Below, in pieces: positions 40,668 through 49,064 of a stretch of 64,000 nt of DNA (its first letter is position 1; each line of letters opens with the position of its first letter). The translations under genes were made by a program, and so were the position numbers. Source of the stretch: Sporomusaceae bacterium (GTDB taxonomy: Bacteria; Bacillota; Negativicutes; UBA1444); the NCBI GenBank assembly GCA_018434355.1, contig JAHDPL010000011.1:1-64000 (forward strand), read 5' to 3'. The notes beneath the pieces were generated by a model. The model did no database searches. It saw nothing but the letters and a program-made list of their open reading frames with translations, and had not been told where the DNA came from.

Positions 40668-42056
40668 ATGAACGAGGAACGACCGGCAGCGTTGGAAGAA
40701 AAATTTGTCGAAAATGTGTTTCGCATCTTCGATCATATGCCGATCGGAATCAATTTTGTCGATGAAAACGGCAAGGTGATCCGGCTGAATAAAGCGATGC
40801 TGGATTATTTCAAATTTACCCATGATGTCGAAGGCCGGCACATTTATGAAATTGAACCGACATCCCGGCTGCCGATCGTGTTGCAGACGCGCAAGGCGGA
40901 AATCGGTCAGCGGCATCGCTTTGCCGATGGGCGTGAAGCGATCGTGCACCGGATTCCGGTCATTGATAACGGAAAGCTGATCGGTGCGCTGGGCATCATT
41001 TTATTTGGTGATGTGCAGGATGTGTATTTGCTGGCCGAACGCAACCGTTTGTTGCTGAACAAACTGGCGCATTATGAAAAAGAAAAATCGCCTTATCAGG
41101 CGAAATACGGTTTGCATGACATTCTGGGCGACAGTCCGGACACCCGGGCCTGCAAGGAGCAGGTGCGCCGCATCGCGCGTTCCAATTCCAACGTGTTGAT
41201 TATCGGCGAATCCGGTGTTGGCAAAGAACTGTTCGCTCATGCCATTCACCTGGAAAGTCCCCGGCGCGATGCGCCGTTTGTCAGACTCAACTGTGCGGCG
41301 ATTCCTGAAACTCTATTGGAATCGGAGTTGTTCGGCTATGTGGAAGGCGCGTTCACCGGCGCGAAGAAAGGCGGACAAGCCGGAAAATTTGAACTGGCTG
41401 AAGGCGGCACTCTGTTTCTCGATGAAATCGGCGACATGCCTTATGCCATGCAGGCGAAACTGTTGCGCGTGTTGCAGGAACGAGAGTTTGAGAGGGTCGG
41501 CGGCAAAGAGATCATCCGCGTGAATGTGCGGGTGGTTTCGGCGACGAACGTCGAACTCGAGTCACTGGTTCAAACTGGCGGTTTTCGTCGAGACCTGTTT
41601 TATCGGCTGAATGTGCTCAGTTTAAAAATCGGCCCGCTGAGGGAACGACGGGAAGACATCCCCAACCTGGTCTATCATTTTCTTGGCCAGATTTATCAGG
41701 AAAACGGCTGTTACGCAACCATCTCGCAAGAATGCCTGGCTGCGCTGGCCCGCTACTCCTGGCCGGGAAACATCCGGGAATTGCGCAACGTGGTGGAAAA
41801 AATCGCGCTGGAAGCGGAGGGCCGGGTGTCGCGGCTGGAAGATATGCCGGCCTATATCCGGCGCAATCTCGGCAGCGCCAGTGTCCCGCTGGACAAAAGC
41901 AAAGGCCTCCGGGCCTTGCTGGCGCAAGTGGAGGCCGACAGTATCCGTCAGGCGCTGGAGCAATGCGGCGGTTGCAAGACCCAGGCGGCGGCCTGTTTGC
42001 AAATTCCCAAGATGCGTTTGTACCGTAAGTTGAAACAATTCAAGCTGGAAAGCTGA
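40668..42056 (+). CDS. Sigma-54-dependent transcriptional activator (PAS-AAA+-Fis)
   Basis: The 462-residue product has a PAS-like sensor (about residues 15-125, 'RIFDHMPIGINFVDENGKVI'), then an AAA+ domain with Walker A 'GESGVGKE' and the sigma-54-contacting loop 'EGAFTGAKKGG'. Walker B is 'GGTLFLDEIGDM' and the arginine finger region 'GGFRRDLFYRLNVL'. A Fis-type helix-turn-helix ends the protein ('CGGCKTQAAACLQIPKMRLY'). It should sense a small molecule through PAS and activate the promoter at 35725. ATG 40668 is preferred; TTG 40641 is possible. Confidence 0.92.
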   Translation: MNEERPAALEEKFVENVFRIFDHMPIGINFVDENGKVIRLNKAMLDYFKFTHDVEGRHIYEIEPTSRLPIVLQTRKAEIGQRHRFADGREAIVHRIPVIDNGKLIGALGIILFGDVQDVYLLAERNRLLLNKLAHYEKEKSPYQAKYGLHDILGDSPDTRACKEQVRRIARSNSNVLIIGESGVGKELFAHAIHLESPRRDAPFVRLNCAAIPETLLESELFGYVEGAFTGAKKGGQAGKFELAEGGTLFLDEIGDMPYAMQAKLLRVLQEREFERVGGKEIIRVNVRVVSATNVELESLVQTGGFRRDLFYRLNVLSLKIGPLRERREDIPNLVYHFLGQIYQENGCYATISQECLAALARYSWPGNIRELRNVVEKIALEAEGRVSRLEDMPAYIRRNLGSASVPLDKSKGLRALLAQVEADSIRQALEQCGGCKTQAAACLQIPKMRLYRKLKQFKLES

Positions 42057-42062
42057 GTCGCC

Positions 42063-43370
42063 TTAGAACAGTCTGGGCAAGGCGGGAAGTTTCGGGATAA
42101 CCGGGGCAATCGGCGCGGCGGGGTTGCCGGGCAAGGCGGGAGCGCCAGGCAGACCAGGCAGCAAAGGATTTTTGAATAGCAGTTTCAGGTTGTTGATACT
42201 TTCGGCATCACCGATATAAATCGACTGTCCGGCAATTTTGGCGGTGATGTTGAAGTAACGTGTCTTTGCGCCGCGTTTGGCGAAGTTGCCTGACAATGCA
42301 TCAAAGGCAATGCCGGAAACCGACCCGGCTCCCATATCGAAGGTTCCATCCGCGTTGGCGTTCGCCCAGGATCCCTGTCCCTGCACCGCCGCCGAAAAGT
42401 TCAAGCGACCGCTGATGTCTTTGTCGGACAGCTGAGAACTGTCCAGGTTTTGCCCGGACAAATTTTGGACGTAGCGCAGTGTATCGGCGTGCAATGGTCC
42501 ACTGGTCTGGATGCTGCCGCCGAAGGCGTTGAAAACGGTGTTGGCGAGCGTCAGCGTACTGTTGGCGAAACTGAAGTCGCCGCTGGCGTTGCTGACAACC
42601 ATGTCGCCCAGCGATCCCGACGATAATTTGAAAGAGCCCTTGGCGGTCGGATTGGCGGTTGTGCCGCTAATTGTTGCCTGGAAAGAAGTCGGTCCTTTCA
42701 GGGGGATGGCGGTGGCATAAGTCGATGGTTCGATGCCTTCGGCGTTCACAACAAGATTGCCGCCGCCGCTAAAGTTCCAAGTTCCTTTGGCTGCAAGCAA
42801 AGAAGCCCCCTCTTTGGTGAGCAGGTCCATGTCGATGTCCGGGTATTTTGCGAAATCAAGCGTGCCGGCAGCGTTTTTGAAGACATAGCGACTGTCCGGA
42901 GTGGTGACGCTGATCGTTGCGTTGATGACAGAAACCTTGCCGCGAAAAGTTCCGCCGGGGGTTGCCGGCTGACCGGCGCTCTTTAGGACAGTGGTTGCGT
43001 TCCACTGTTTTTGCTTATTTTGGTCAAGATTGAGCACCAAGCCGTCCAAGGTGACAGTACGCACCCGTTCGACAGCAAACCGCCGGCTCAGCAGATCAGA
43101 CAGATCGAAATGGATCGATAGCGATTGCGCCGAAGCGACAAGTGCGCCGGATTTGTCCTTTAGCGCAACCTGTTTGGCAGCCAGAGAGCCACTGGTGGAA
43201 AAATCGACAGTGGCGACGGACAATGAACCGTTGAGAGCGTTTGCCGCCGTTTGAATCAACATTTGCTTGACTGTTTCGGTCAATGAAGCGCCGAAAAACC
43301 GCCAACTGCCGAAAGCAAGCAAAAACAATGCGGCTAATGCAATCAGGCTGAACTTGATTTGTTTATTCAT
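42063..43370 (-). CDS. AsmA-like envelope protein
   Basis: ATG 43370 has AAGGGG upstream. The 435-residue product has an N-terminal membrane anchor ('FSLIALAALFLLAFGSWRFF') followed by a repetitive beta-rich body of the AsmA/TamB type ('SLSVATVDFSTSGSLAAKQV', 'RVRTVTLDGLVLNLDQ', 'VSVINATISVTTPDSRYVF'). It ends in a proline-rich tail ('LLPGLPGAPALPGNPAAP'). AsmA-like proteins are linked to lipid transport between membranes, consistent with a diderm cell. Shorter than typical AsmA. Monocistronic, convergent with the sigma-54 activator. Confidence 0.75.
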   Translation of the reverse strand: MNKQIKFSLIALAALFLLAFGSWRFFGASLTETVKQMLIQTAANALNGSLSVATVDFSTSGSLAAKQVALKDKSGALVASAQSLSIHFDLSDLLSRRFAVERVRTVTLDGLVLNLDQNKQKQWNATTVLKSAGQPATPGGTFRGKVSVINATISVTTPDSRYVFKNAAGTLDFAKYPDIDMDLLTKEGASLLAAKGTWNFSGGGNLVVNAEGIEPSTYATAIPLKGPTSFQATISGTTANPTAKGSFKLSSGSLGDMVVSNASGDFSFANSTLTLANTVFNAFGGSIQTSGPLHADTLRYVQNLSGQNLDSSQLSDKDISGRLNFSAAVQGQGSWANANADGTFDMGAGSVSGIAFDALSGNFAKRGAKTRYFNITAKIAGQSIYIGDAESINNLKLLFKNPLLPGLPGAPALPGNPAAPIAPVIPKLPALPRLF

Positions 43371-43555
43371 GGCAACCCCTTCTTTTAATTGAATGGTTCT
43401 GTTTCTATTATGGCAGATTACCGGCATAAAGCAAAAAGAATTTCTTGCCAAAAAGCAGGGTTTAGCGAACCGAATCAGTATTATTACTGTAGTAGAAGAA
43501 TATTTGGTTGAGGTCAGGGCGATACTCACAGGCACGATGAAAGGGGAGGTGTACA

Positions 43556-44119
43556 ATGTCGACAGGACTGATCGCGTTGATCGTGGTTGCGGTGCTTGTG
43601 CTGGGACTAGGCGGATGGCTGGTCGCAACCTATAACTCGATGGTGCGCTTGCGCAATATGGTGCAGAACAGCTGGGCCCAGATCGATGTCCAGCTGAAAC
43701 GCCGGTTTGACCTGGTGCCCAATTTGGTGGAATCCGTCAAAGGCTATGCGGCGCATGAACGGGAGGTGTTTGAAAAAGTCACGCAGGCGCGTTCGATGAT
43801 CCAGTCGGCCCAGTCGCTGGAACAGCGTCAGCAGGGAGAGAACATGCTGACTAACACACTGCGCTCCCTGTTTGCGGTGGCGGAAGCCTATCCGCAATTG
43901 CAGGCAAACCAAAACTTCCTTGACCTGCAACAGCAACTGTCGGATTTGGAAGCAAAAATCGCCTTTGCCCGCCAGTTTTTCAACGACACGACCATGAAGT
44001 TCAACACCGAGATTCAGTCGTTTCCGACCAATATCCTGGCCGGTATGTTCGGTTTCCAATCGATGCCCTATTTTCAGGTGGATGATCTGCAGCGCGAGGC
44101 AGTAGCAGTCAAGTTCTAA
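43556..44119 (+). CDS. lemA: LemA family protein
   Basis: The 187-residue product has an N-terminal membrane helix ('LIALIVVAVLVLGLGGWLVA') and the LemA signature 'YNSMVRLRNMVQNSWAQIDV', 'LKRRFDLVPNLVESVKGYAA' and 'DTTMKFNTEIQSFPTNILAG'. Start ATG 43556 with GGGGAGGT upstream. LemA is a membrane-anchored helical protein of unclear role, often paired with TPM or DUF2207 membrane proteins, as here (12 bp gap). Confidence 0.95.
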   Translation: MSTGLIALIVVAVLVLGLGGWLVATYNSMVRLRNMVQNSWAQIDVQLKRRFDLVPNLVESVKGYAAHEREVFEKVTQARSMIQSAQSLEQRQQGENMLTNTLRSLFAVAEAYPQLQANQNFLDLQQQLSDLEAKIAFARQFFNDTTMKFNTEIQSFPTNILAGMFGFQSMPYFQVDDLQREAVAVKF

Positions 44120-44131
44120 GGGGGCGATCCG

Positions 44132-46027
44132 GTGCGCATTGTCAGATGGGGCTTTAACGCGATTGCACTGCTGATCTTGCTGCTTTTCGTCGTCTTCTTG
44201 TTTTTTGGCGAGTCGGCCTGGTTCCGGCGCGTGACCGGCGAGAAGTTTTATGAGGAACTCGAGTTGCGTGTGGAGGCCAAAGTACTGTCAGACGGCAGCA
44301 TGAACGTCAAAGAAACGCGTTCGCTCCGGTTTAACGGCGAGTTTTCCCGCTATCGCCGCCAGCTGCCGCACAAAGGATTTTCTGACATGCGGATTGTGCG
44401 GGTGGCGGAGCCGTCTCAGGACTATCAGCGTTTGCAGACCGTAACCGGTCGACCGGCCGGGAAGTATGTGTTCACAAGGGGCCACGAGAAAAACAGCGAT
44501 GTATATAATGTTGAACTGTACTTTCAGGCCAAAGATGAAATCAGGACATTTGTCATCGAATATCTGGTCCTCGACGTAGTCCGGCGGCATACCGATGTAG
44601 CAGAACTATATTGGCAGTTTATCGGTCGCAACCGTTCGGTGGACACCGAGTTCATGTCGGTTTCCCTGCAACTACCGCCGGGCGCGCAAGCAGAAGAAGT
44701 CCGGCTGTGGGGACACGGGCCGCAACGCGGTGAAGTGCGAAAAATCAGCGGTGACAAGCTGTGGTGGGAAACGCCGTTCTTGCCGAAGGATCGCTTTTTG
44801 GAAGGACGGGTGGTCTTTCCTCCCCGCTTGACGCCGCAGGCAAAAGTAATCACAGGTCGGGCGGCGTTGCAGGCGATACTGGTCGAGGAGCAACGTTGGG
44901 ACGATCAGCGGGCGGCGGAGCAAAGACAGGCGCTGTATGTGTTGGCGGCTTCAATCTTTTGCACATTGCTGGGTTGGCTGGTTGCCTGGCTTGTTTTCCG
45001 CAGGTACGGAAAAAAATTCAAGAGTCCGCTGGTGGTTGAGTATTACCGGGAACTGCCTGGCACTTATTCGCCGGCCGAAGCAGGCTATCTCCATGAGGTC
45101 GGCAAACTGAAACCACAGGCGATTTCCGCGACTTTCATGGATTTGGCCCGGCGAGGCTATATCCGCATGGAACCTTCGACCACGCCAGACATGACCGACA
45201 TTCTGGTCCGTCAACTGAAACCGTTTGGCGAAGAATTGAGAGTCCACGAACGGCTGCTGCTGGATTTCTTTTTCAATCAAGTGGGGCAGTTGCAACCGGC
45301 CGTCTGGTTCGGCGCGCTAAAGCAGTTTCGCAAGTCAGATCCCCAGGCGACGAAAAACTTCGTTGACGAGTTTCGCACGGTTGTTGAATTGGCTGTTGAA
45401 ACAAAGGGCTATTTCGAGAAAAAGCGAAGAGCGGCGAAAATCTCCGGTTGGTGCGCGGTAATTGCCGCAGGGTTGGCTATGTTGTTCTACGCTGGCCAAG
45501 AATTTGCGCCGATGCTGGCTTCCGCTCTTGTGGCGGCGGGGTTTGCCGCGGTTGCGGTTAAATCGCGTCACTTTACCCAGGAAGGGCAGCAACAGTACGA
45601 TTTGTGGCAGGCGTTCCGCCGGTTCCTGACTGATTTTTCCAATTTGGATCGGGCGCAATTGCCGCAGCTGATATTATGGGAGCATTATCTGGTAAATGCG
45701 GTGGCGCTGGGAGTTGCCGCCGAAGTGATCCGTCAGTTGCCCTTCGTGTATCCCGAACTAAACGACCCTGGCAGTAATTTCGGTTACTATTGGGGCGGCA
45801 TGAGTCATACCCGTTACGACGGGGCCGGTGCGAGCCAGAGTTCTTTTGCCGGACTGGCGGGATTCTCCGAGGTGATGGGGTCACTGAATGATTCTTGGAC
45901 TAGCGCTGTGGCTGCCGCATCGGCGTCTGGCAGTTCGGGTGGCAGTTCTTCTGGCGGCGGTGATGGAGGAGGATTCTCCGGTGGTGGCGGTGATGGCGGC
46001 GGCGGTGGCGGCGGGGACGCAGACTGA
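44132..46027 (+). CDS. DUF2207 membrane protein with glycine-rich tail
   Basis: GTG 44132 follows GGGGGCG. The 631-residue product has an N-terminal membrane helix, an exported beta domain ('ELRVEAKVLSDGSMNVKETR'), membrane segments near 270 and 445-475, and a cytoplasmic winged-helix-like part. The tail is almost pure Gly/Ser/Asp ('GGGGDGGGGGGGDAD'), characteristic of DUF2207 (YciQ-like) proteins partnered with LemA. Molecular role unknown, probably envelope-related. Confidence 0.88.
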   Translation: MRIVRWGFNAIALLILLLFVVFLFFGESAWFRRVTGEKFYEELELRVEAKVLSDGSMNVKETRSLRFNGEFSRYRRQLPHKGFSDMRIVRVAEPSQDYQRLQTVTGRPAGKYVFTRGHEKNSDVYNVELYFQAKDEIRTFVIEYLVLDVVRRHTDVAELYWQFIGRNRSVDTEFMSVSLQLPPGAQAEEVRLWGHGPQRGEVRKISGDKLWWETPFLPKDRFLEGRVVFPPRLTPQAKVITGRAALQAILVEEQRWDDQRAAEQRQALYVLAASIFCTLLGWLVAWLVFRRYGKKFKSPLVVEYYRELPGTYSPAEAGYLHEVGKLKPQAISATFMDLARRGYIRMEPSTTPDMTDILVRQLKPFGEELRVHERLLLDFFFNQVGQLQPAVWFGALKQFRKSDPQATKNFVDEFRTVVELAVETKGYFEKKRRAAKISGWCAVIAAGLAMLFYAGQEFAPMLASALVAAGFAAVAVKSRHFTQEGQQQYDLWQAFRRFLTDFSNLDRAQLPQLILWEHYLVNAVALGVAAEVIRQLPFVYPELNDPGSNFGYYWGGMSHTRYDGAGASQSSFAGLAGFSEVMGSLNDSWTSAVAAASASGSSGGSSSGGGDGGGFSGGGGDGGGGGGGDAD

Positions 46028-46034
46028 ACAAAAA

Positions 46035-46072
46035 ACAGCCGCGGCGAATCGATTTTGATTCACCACAGCTGT
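46035..46072. terminator. Bidirectional terminator-like hairpin
   Basis: A 16-bp stem with several G-T pairs (46035-46050 with 46057-46072), A-rich on the left and T-containing on the right, between two converging genes. Confidence 0.6.
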
Positions 46073-46095
46073 AATTTTGCGTCGTTTGCTTATTG

Positions 46096-46485
46096 TTATT
46101 TCAACAACAGGCTCAGGATCCAGAGACCGTAGACCAGATACACAATGTTGGCGCCCATTGACAAAGGGGTGCGTGGCGACTGGGTCGCCTGCTCATAGGC
46201 GATCAGGTTGACGAAGGTGACGCCGGTCATGACCCAAGTCGGCCAGTGGAACGAATCCAAAGCATAAACATTATATAAGAAGAACAGCCGGAAGGAGACC
46301 AGGAAAATGCTATAACCAAGCACTTTCATGGTGTCTTTGGAATGTTGCGCTTTTTCGGCCTCGGTCAGCGCATCTTTGCGGCGGTTCATTTCCTTGATCC
46401 GCATCAGTGTGTTGAAGAATACGCGACCATGGATGAAGTGCCAGAGAGATAAAGCGATAATGATTGCGGTAAGAATTAATAGCAT
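46096..46485 (-). CDS. Small membrane protein of unknown function
   Basis: ATG 46485 has AAAGGAAC upstream. The 129-residue product has four hydrophobic segments ('LLILTAIIIALSLWHFIHG', 'VLGYSIFLVSFRLFFLYNVY', 'WPTWVMTGVTFVNLIAYEQA', 'NIVYLVYGLWILSLLL') and a charged cytoplasmic loop. Divergent from the LysR gene, which may control it. No family recognised. Confidence 0.65.
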   Translation of the reverse strand: MLLILTAIIIALSLWHFIHGRVFFNTLMRIKEMNRRKDALTEAEKAQHSKDTMKVLGYSIFLVSFRLFFLYNVYALDSFHWPTWVMTGVTFVNLIAYEQATQSPRTPLSMGANIVYLVYGLWILSLLLK

Positions 46486-46664
46486 AAATAATCGTTCCTT
46501 TCTTTTCTTTGTGATAAAAATGATGGATGAATTCGTTGATAATGATGGTAAAATGAGTATCGTGGTTAAATCCTTGCTCATTATAGTATGAACGTTCTGA
46601 TGGCGTAAAATAGTCTTTTTCTATACGCTCATAGTTTAAACCGATGTTTGGGGGCTAGTATTGC

Positions 46665-47600
46665 ATGGAATTGCGACAGTTGAAGTACTTTCAGAAGGTC
46701 AGCCGGTTACAGAGCGTCACCAAGGCGGCGGAAGAATTGTTTGTCGCCCAGCCCTCGGTAACCGCGTCGATCCACAAGCTGGAGGCGGAACTGGGGTTGG
46801 CGTTGTTCGACCGCAGCCAGCGCAATATTACATTGACGGTTGAAGGAAGTGTATTCTTGCGCCGGGTGGACGAGATCCTCAGCCGGGTCGATGACGCCGT
46901 GGCGGAGATGAACGATTACCGGCTACGTCAATCCGGTGCGATTCGGGTCGGCATCCCTTCGATGATCGGAGTTTTTTTGTTTCCCAAGGTGTTTACTACA
47001 TTTACAGCCTTGCATCCTCAATATGAACTGACGGTGGTCGAGGAAGGCACGATATCAATTTTGCGCCTATTGGAGCAGGGAAAACTGGACATAGGGTTTG
47101 TGGTGCTGTTTGATCAGATCAAAGACCTGGAAGTGTTGCCTGTGGCAAAAGGGCAGATGATGGTTTGCCTGCCGCCTGGGCACCCGCTGGCCGAGTTGCC
47201 GGCGGTACCGATGTCAAGTCTGCGCGACGAACCATTTATCTTGCTGAAGAAGGGGACATATAACCGGCAGATGATTCTGGAGCAATGCGAAAAAAATCAT
47301 TTTGTGCCGAACATCATCTTTTCGACCAGTCAGTTGGAGACAATCATCGGCCTTGTTGAAAAAGGCGTCGGGATATCTTTCTTGCTGGATGTCATTGCCC
47401 GCAAGCAGCATGGCATTGTCAGCCGGCCGCTGGAAGAACCGTTGTTTCTGGAAACCGGCCTGGTTTGGCCCAAAGGGCGTTATATGTCGAATGCAATCAA
47501 GGCGTTCATCAGTTTTGTCACTGCATCCTTCTCGGCCAAGACGCTGGATGACGTACAGGGAGAACCTGAAGTGGAATTGCGCGACGAAAGCGCAAGTTGA
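46665..47600 (+). CDS. LysR-family transcriptional regulator
   Basis: The 311-residue product has the LysR winged helix at residues 1-60 ('MELRQLKYFQKVSRLQSVTK', 'AAEELFVAQPSVTASIHKLE') and a periplasmic-binding-like effector domain. The 180-bp divergent region shared with the membrane protein gene at 46485 is its likely operator. CynR/CysB-like length. Effector unknown. Confidence 0.92.
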   Translation: MELRQLKYFQKVSRLQSVTKAAEELFVAQPSVTASIHKLEAELGLALFDRSQRNITLTVEGSVFLRRVDEILSRVDDAVAEMNDYRLRQSGAIRVGIPSMIGVFLFPKVFTTFTALHPQYELTVVEEGTISILRLLEQGKLDIGFVVLFDQIKDLEVLPVAKGQMMVCLPPGHPLAELPAVPMSSLRDEPFILLKKGTYNRQMILEQCEKNHFVPNIIFSTSQLETIIGLVEKGVGISFLLDVIARKQHGIVSRPLEEPLFLETGLVWPKGRYMSNAIKAFISFVTASFSAKTLDDVQGEPEVELRDESAS

Positions 47601-47618
47601 TTTGTATTAGGCGGATTT

Positions 47619-48005
47619 TTACCTTAAGAACTTGATGGTGATTTCCGGCAGATATTTAAACTTTGTCGTAAAAGGGTGTTCGATGAATGCTTGCTCATCT
47701 TGGATCATTTTTTCCAGTGAGCTTTTTTCAATGATGTAATAGGGTTTTGTGACGCCAAATGGCGTGTGAACGGCAGAGTCCAGGGCGCCGGTTTCAATAT
47801 GCGAAATTTTTCCGTCATCCAGTTCGAAAGTATAGTCGCCCAGCGGCGCATCTTTGTCGGTGACGCGAATGCCAAACCGGAGCTGCTTTGGGACAAGATG
47901 ACTGAATGCGGCATACAGGGCGGCATGGTTTTTTTCAAAAGCGGCCATGGTTCGTTGGTAAAAGGGTAGAAACTCAGTTTGTATAAATTGATCGGTACTA
48001 TTCAT
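47619..48005 (-). CDS. Protein of unknown function (possible SCP2-like fold)
   Basis: The 128-residue product starts with a helical segment ('YQRTMAAFEKNHAALYAAFS'), then strands 'QLRFGIRVTDKDAPLGDYTF' and 'DGKISHIETGALD', and ends in helices and a strand. The order resembles small sterol-carrier-like domains that bind acyl groups, but this is a weak impression. GGAGGGG lies upstream. Monocistronic and leftward. Confidence 0.55.
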   Translation of the reverse strand: MNSTDQFIQTEFLPFYQRTMAAFEKNHAALYAAFSHLVPKQLRFGIRVTDKDAPLGDYTFELDDGKISHIETGALDSAVHTPFGVTKPYYIIEKSSLEKMIQDEQAFIEHPFTTKFKYLPEITIKFLR

Positions 48006-48157
48006 CTTGCTAGCCCCTCCCTACGATATGTTCAAGTCGGTAAGATAAGTAATTTCACCTATATTGTACTGCTGCTTAGAAAAATTGCAATAAAATTCGG
48101 AAAACTACCCGTGTTGATAGGCTATGCTGATCAGTGGGTCGGTAACTAAGCTTGACC

Positions 48158-48186
48158 TTGACAGGTTTTTAAAAAATCCGTATAAT
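48158..48186 (+). promoter_or_regulatory. Consensus promoter of tRNA-Thr
   Basis: TTGACA (48158-48163), 17 bp, TATAAT (48181-48186): a perfect sigma-70 promoter, 16 bp before the tRNA. Confidence 0.9.
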
Positions 48187-48202
48187 AAATGTCACGTGAC
48201 AC

Positions 48203-48277
48203 GCCGCTGTAGCTCAGTGGTAGAGCAGCGCATTCGTAATGCGCGGGTCGTAAGTTCAAATCTTATCAGCGGCTCCA
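48203..48277 (+). tRNA. tRNA-Thr(CGT)
   Basis: A complete 75-nt cloverleaf with CCA: acceptor GCCGCTG/CAGCGGC, D-arm 'GCTCAGTGGTAGAGC', anticodon loop TTCGTAA (CGT) on stem GCGCA/TGCGC, and a T-arm AAGTTCAAATCTT. Confidence 0.95.
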
Positions 48278-48287
48278 TGAAATCAAG

Positions 48288-48318
48288 CCTTCTCGCTTTT
48301 GGGCGAGGAGGTTTTTTC
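48288..48318 (+). terminator. Terminator after tRNA-Thr
   Basis: CCTTCTCGC pairs with GCGAGGAGG, followed by TTTTTTCTTT. Confidence 0.85.
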
Positions 48319-48448
48319 TTTAGGCAATAGACACGGCATGATGAACCGGTATGCAGGAATTACAGCGCTAATGGAGAATGTATATTCTAACGATAAAAAT
48401 TTGAGATTATTATGCCGCATAAATAATAATTAAGAGGGGGAAATGCTC

Positions 48449-48982
48449 GTGAAGTGGCTCCTAACAGGAGTATTCCTGCTGGGATTTTTGTTCAACTTCC
48501 AAGGCTGTCAGGCGATGACGCCGGAAGAGGCGTATATTGAGAGCATCGCTCCTTTTGCGAAGCAGGTCAAACAACATGGCCTGTTCCCGTCGGTTGCGAT
48601 TGCCCAGAGCTGCCGTGAGACCGGTTTTGGCAAACATCTGGACGCGGTGGATATCTACGGTGAATCGGTGCGAAAGTACAATAATGTGCTGGGGAAAAAG
48701 TGGCGCAGCGGCCACTATTACGAGAAATGGACCAACGAGGGACACGGTGCGAGCCGGCATATGATTATCGGCAAGTTTCAGGCGTATAAATCTTTGGCGG
48801 ACTGTTTTGAGGATTACGCCCGGAACATCAATACGAACCCGGCCTATAGAAACAAGGATACTTCCAATATTCACTCGTTCATCTACTCGATTGCGCCGCG
48901 TTATGCGACCGATAATCCGCACGCCTATTCGAACGGCGTCTTGCGTATCATTGAAAAATATAATCTGACTCGCTACGATTGA
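48449..48982 (+). CDS. Exported glucosaminidase (GH73, FlgJ/LytG-like)
   Basis: GTG 48449 is 8 bases after AAGAGGGGG; ATG 48443 is the alternative. The 177-residue product has a signal peptide ('WLLTGVFLLGFLFNFQGCQA'; the cysteine could be lipidated but the lipobox is poor) and a GH73 domain: 'YIESIAPFAKQVKQHGLFPS', 'VAIAQSCRETGFGKHL' with the catalytic Glu, then 'DCFEDYARNINTNPAY' and 'RYATDNPHAYSNGVLRII'. It hydrolyses N-acetylglucosaminyl bonds in peptidoglycan. Usual 'LAQAALESGWG' reads 'IAQSCRETGFG' here. Confidence 0.85.
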   Translation: MKWLLTGVFLLGFLFNFQGCQAMTPEEAYIESIAPFAKQVKQHGLFPSVAIAQSCRETGFGKHLDAVDIYGESVRKYNNVLGKKWRSGHYYEKWTNEGHGASRHMIIGKFQAYKSLADCFEDYARNINTNPAYRNKDTSNIHSFIYSIAPRYATDNPHAYSNGVLRIIEKYNLTRYD

Positions 48983-48999
48983 CGTAGTCTGGCATCAAT

Positions 49000-49031
49000 G
49001 GCGATGGGTGACACCATCGCTTTGCTTTTTT
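49000..49031 (+). terminator. Terminator after the glucosaminidase gene
   Basis: GCGATGG pairs with CCATCGC, followed by TTTGCTTTTTTG. Confidence 0.8.
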
Positions 49032-49064
49032 GCGGGGTAATAAAATAGTTGGGGAAGTGATGTT

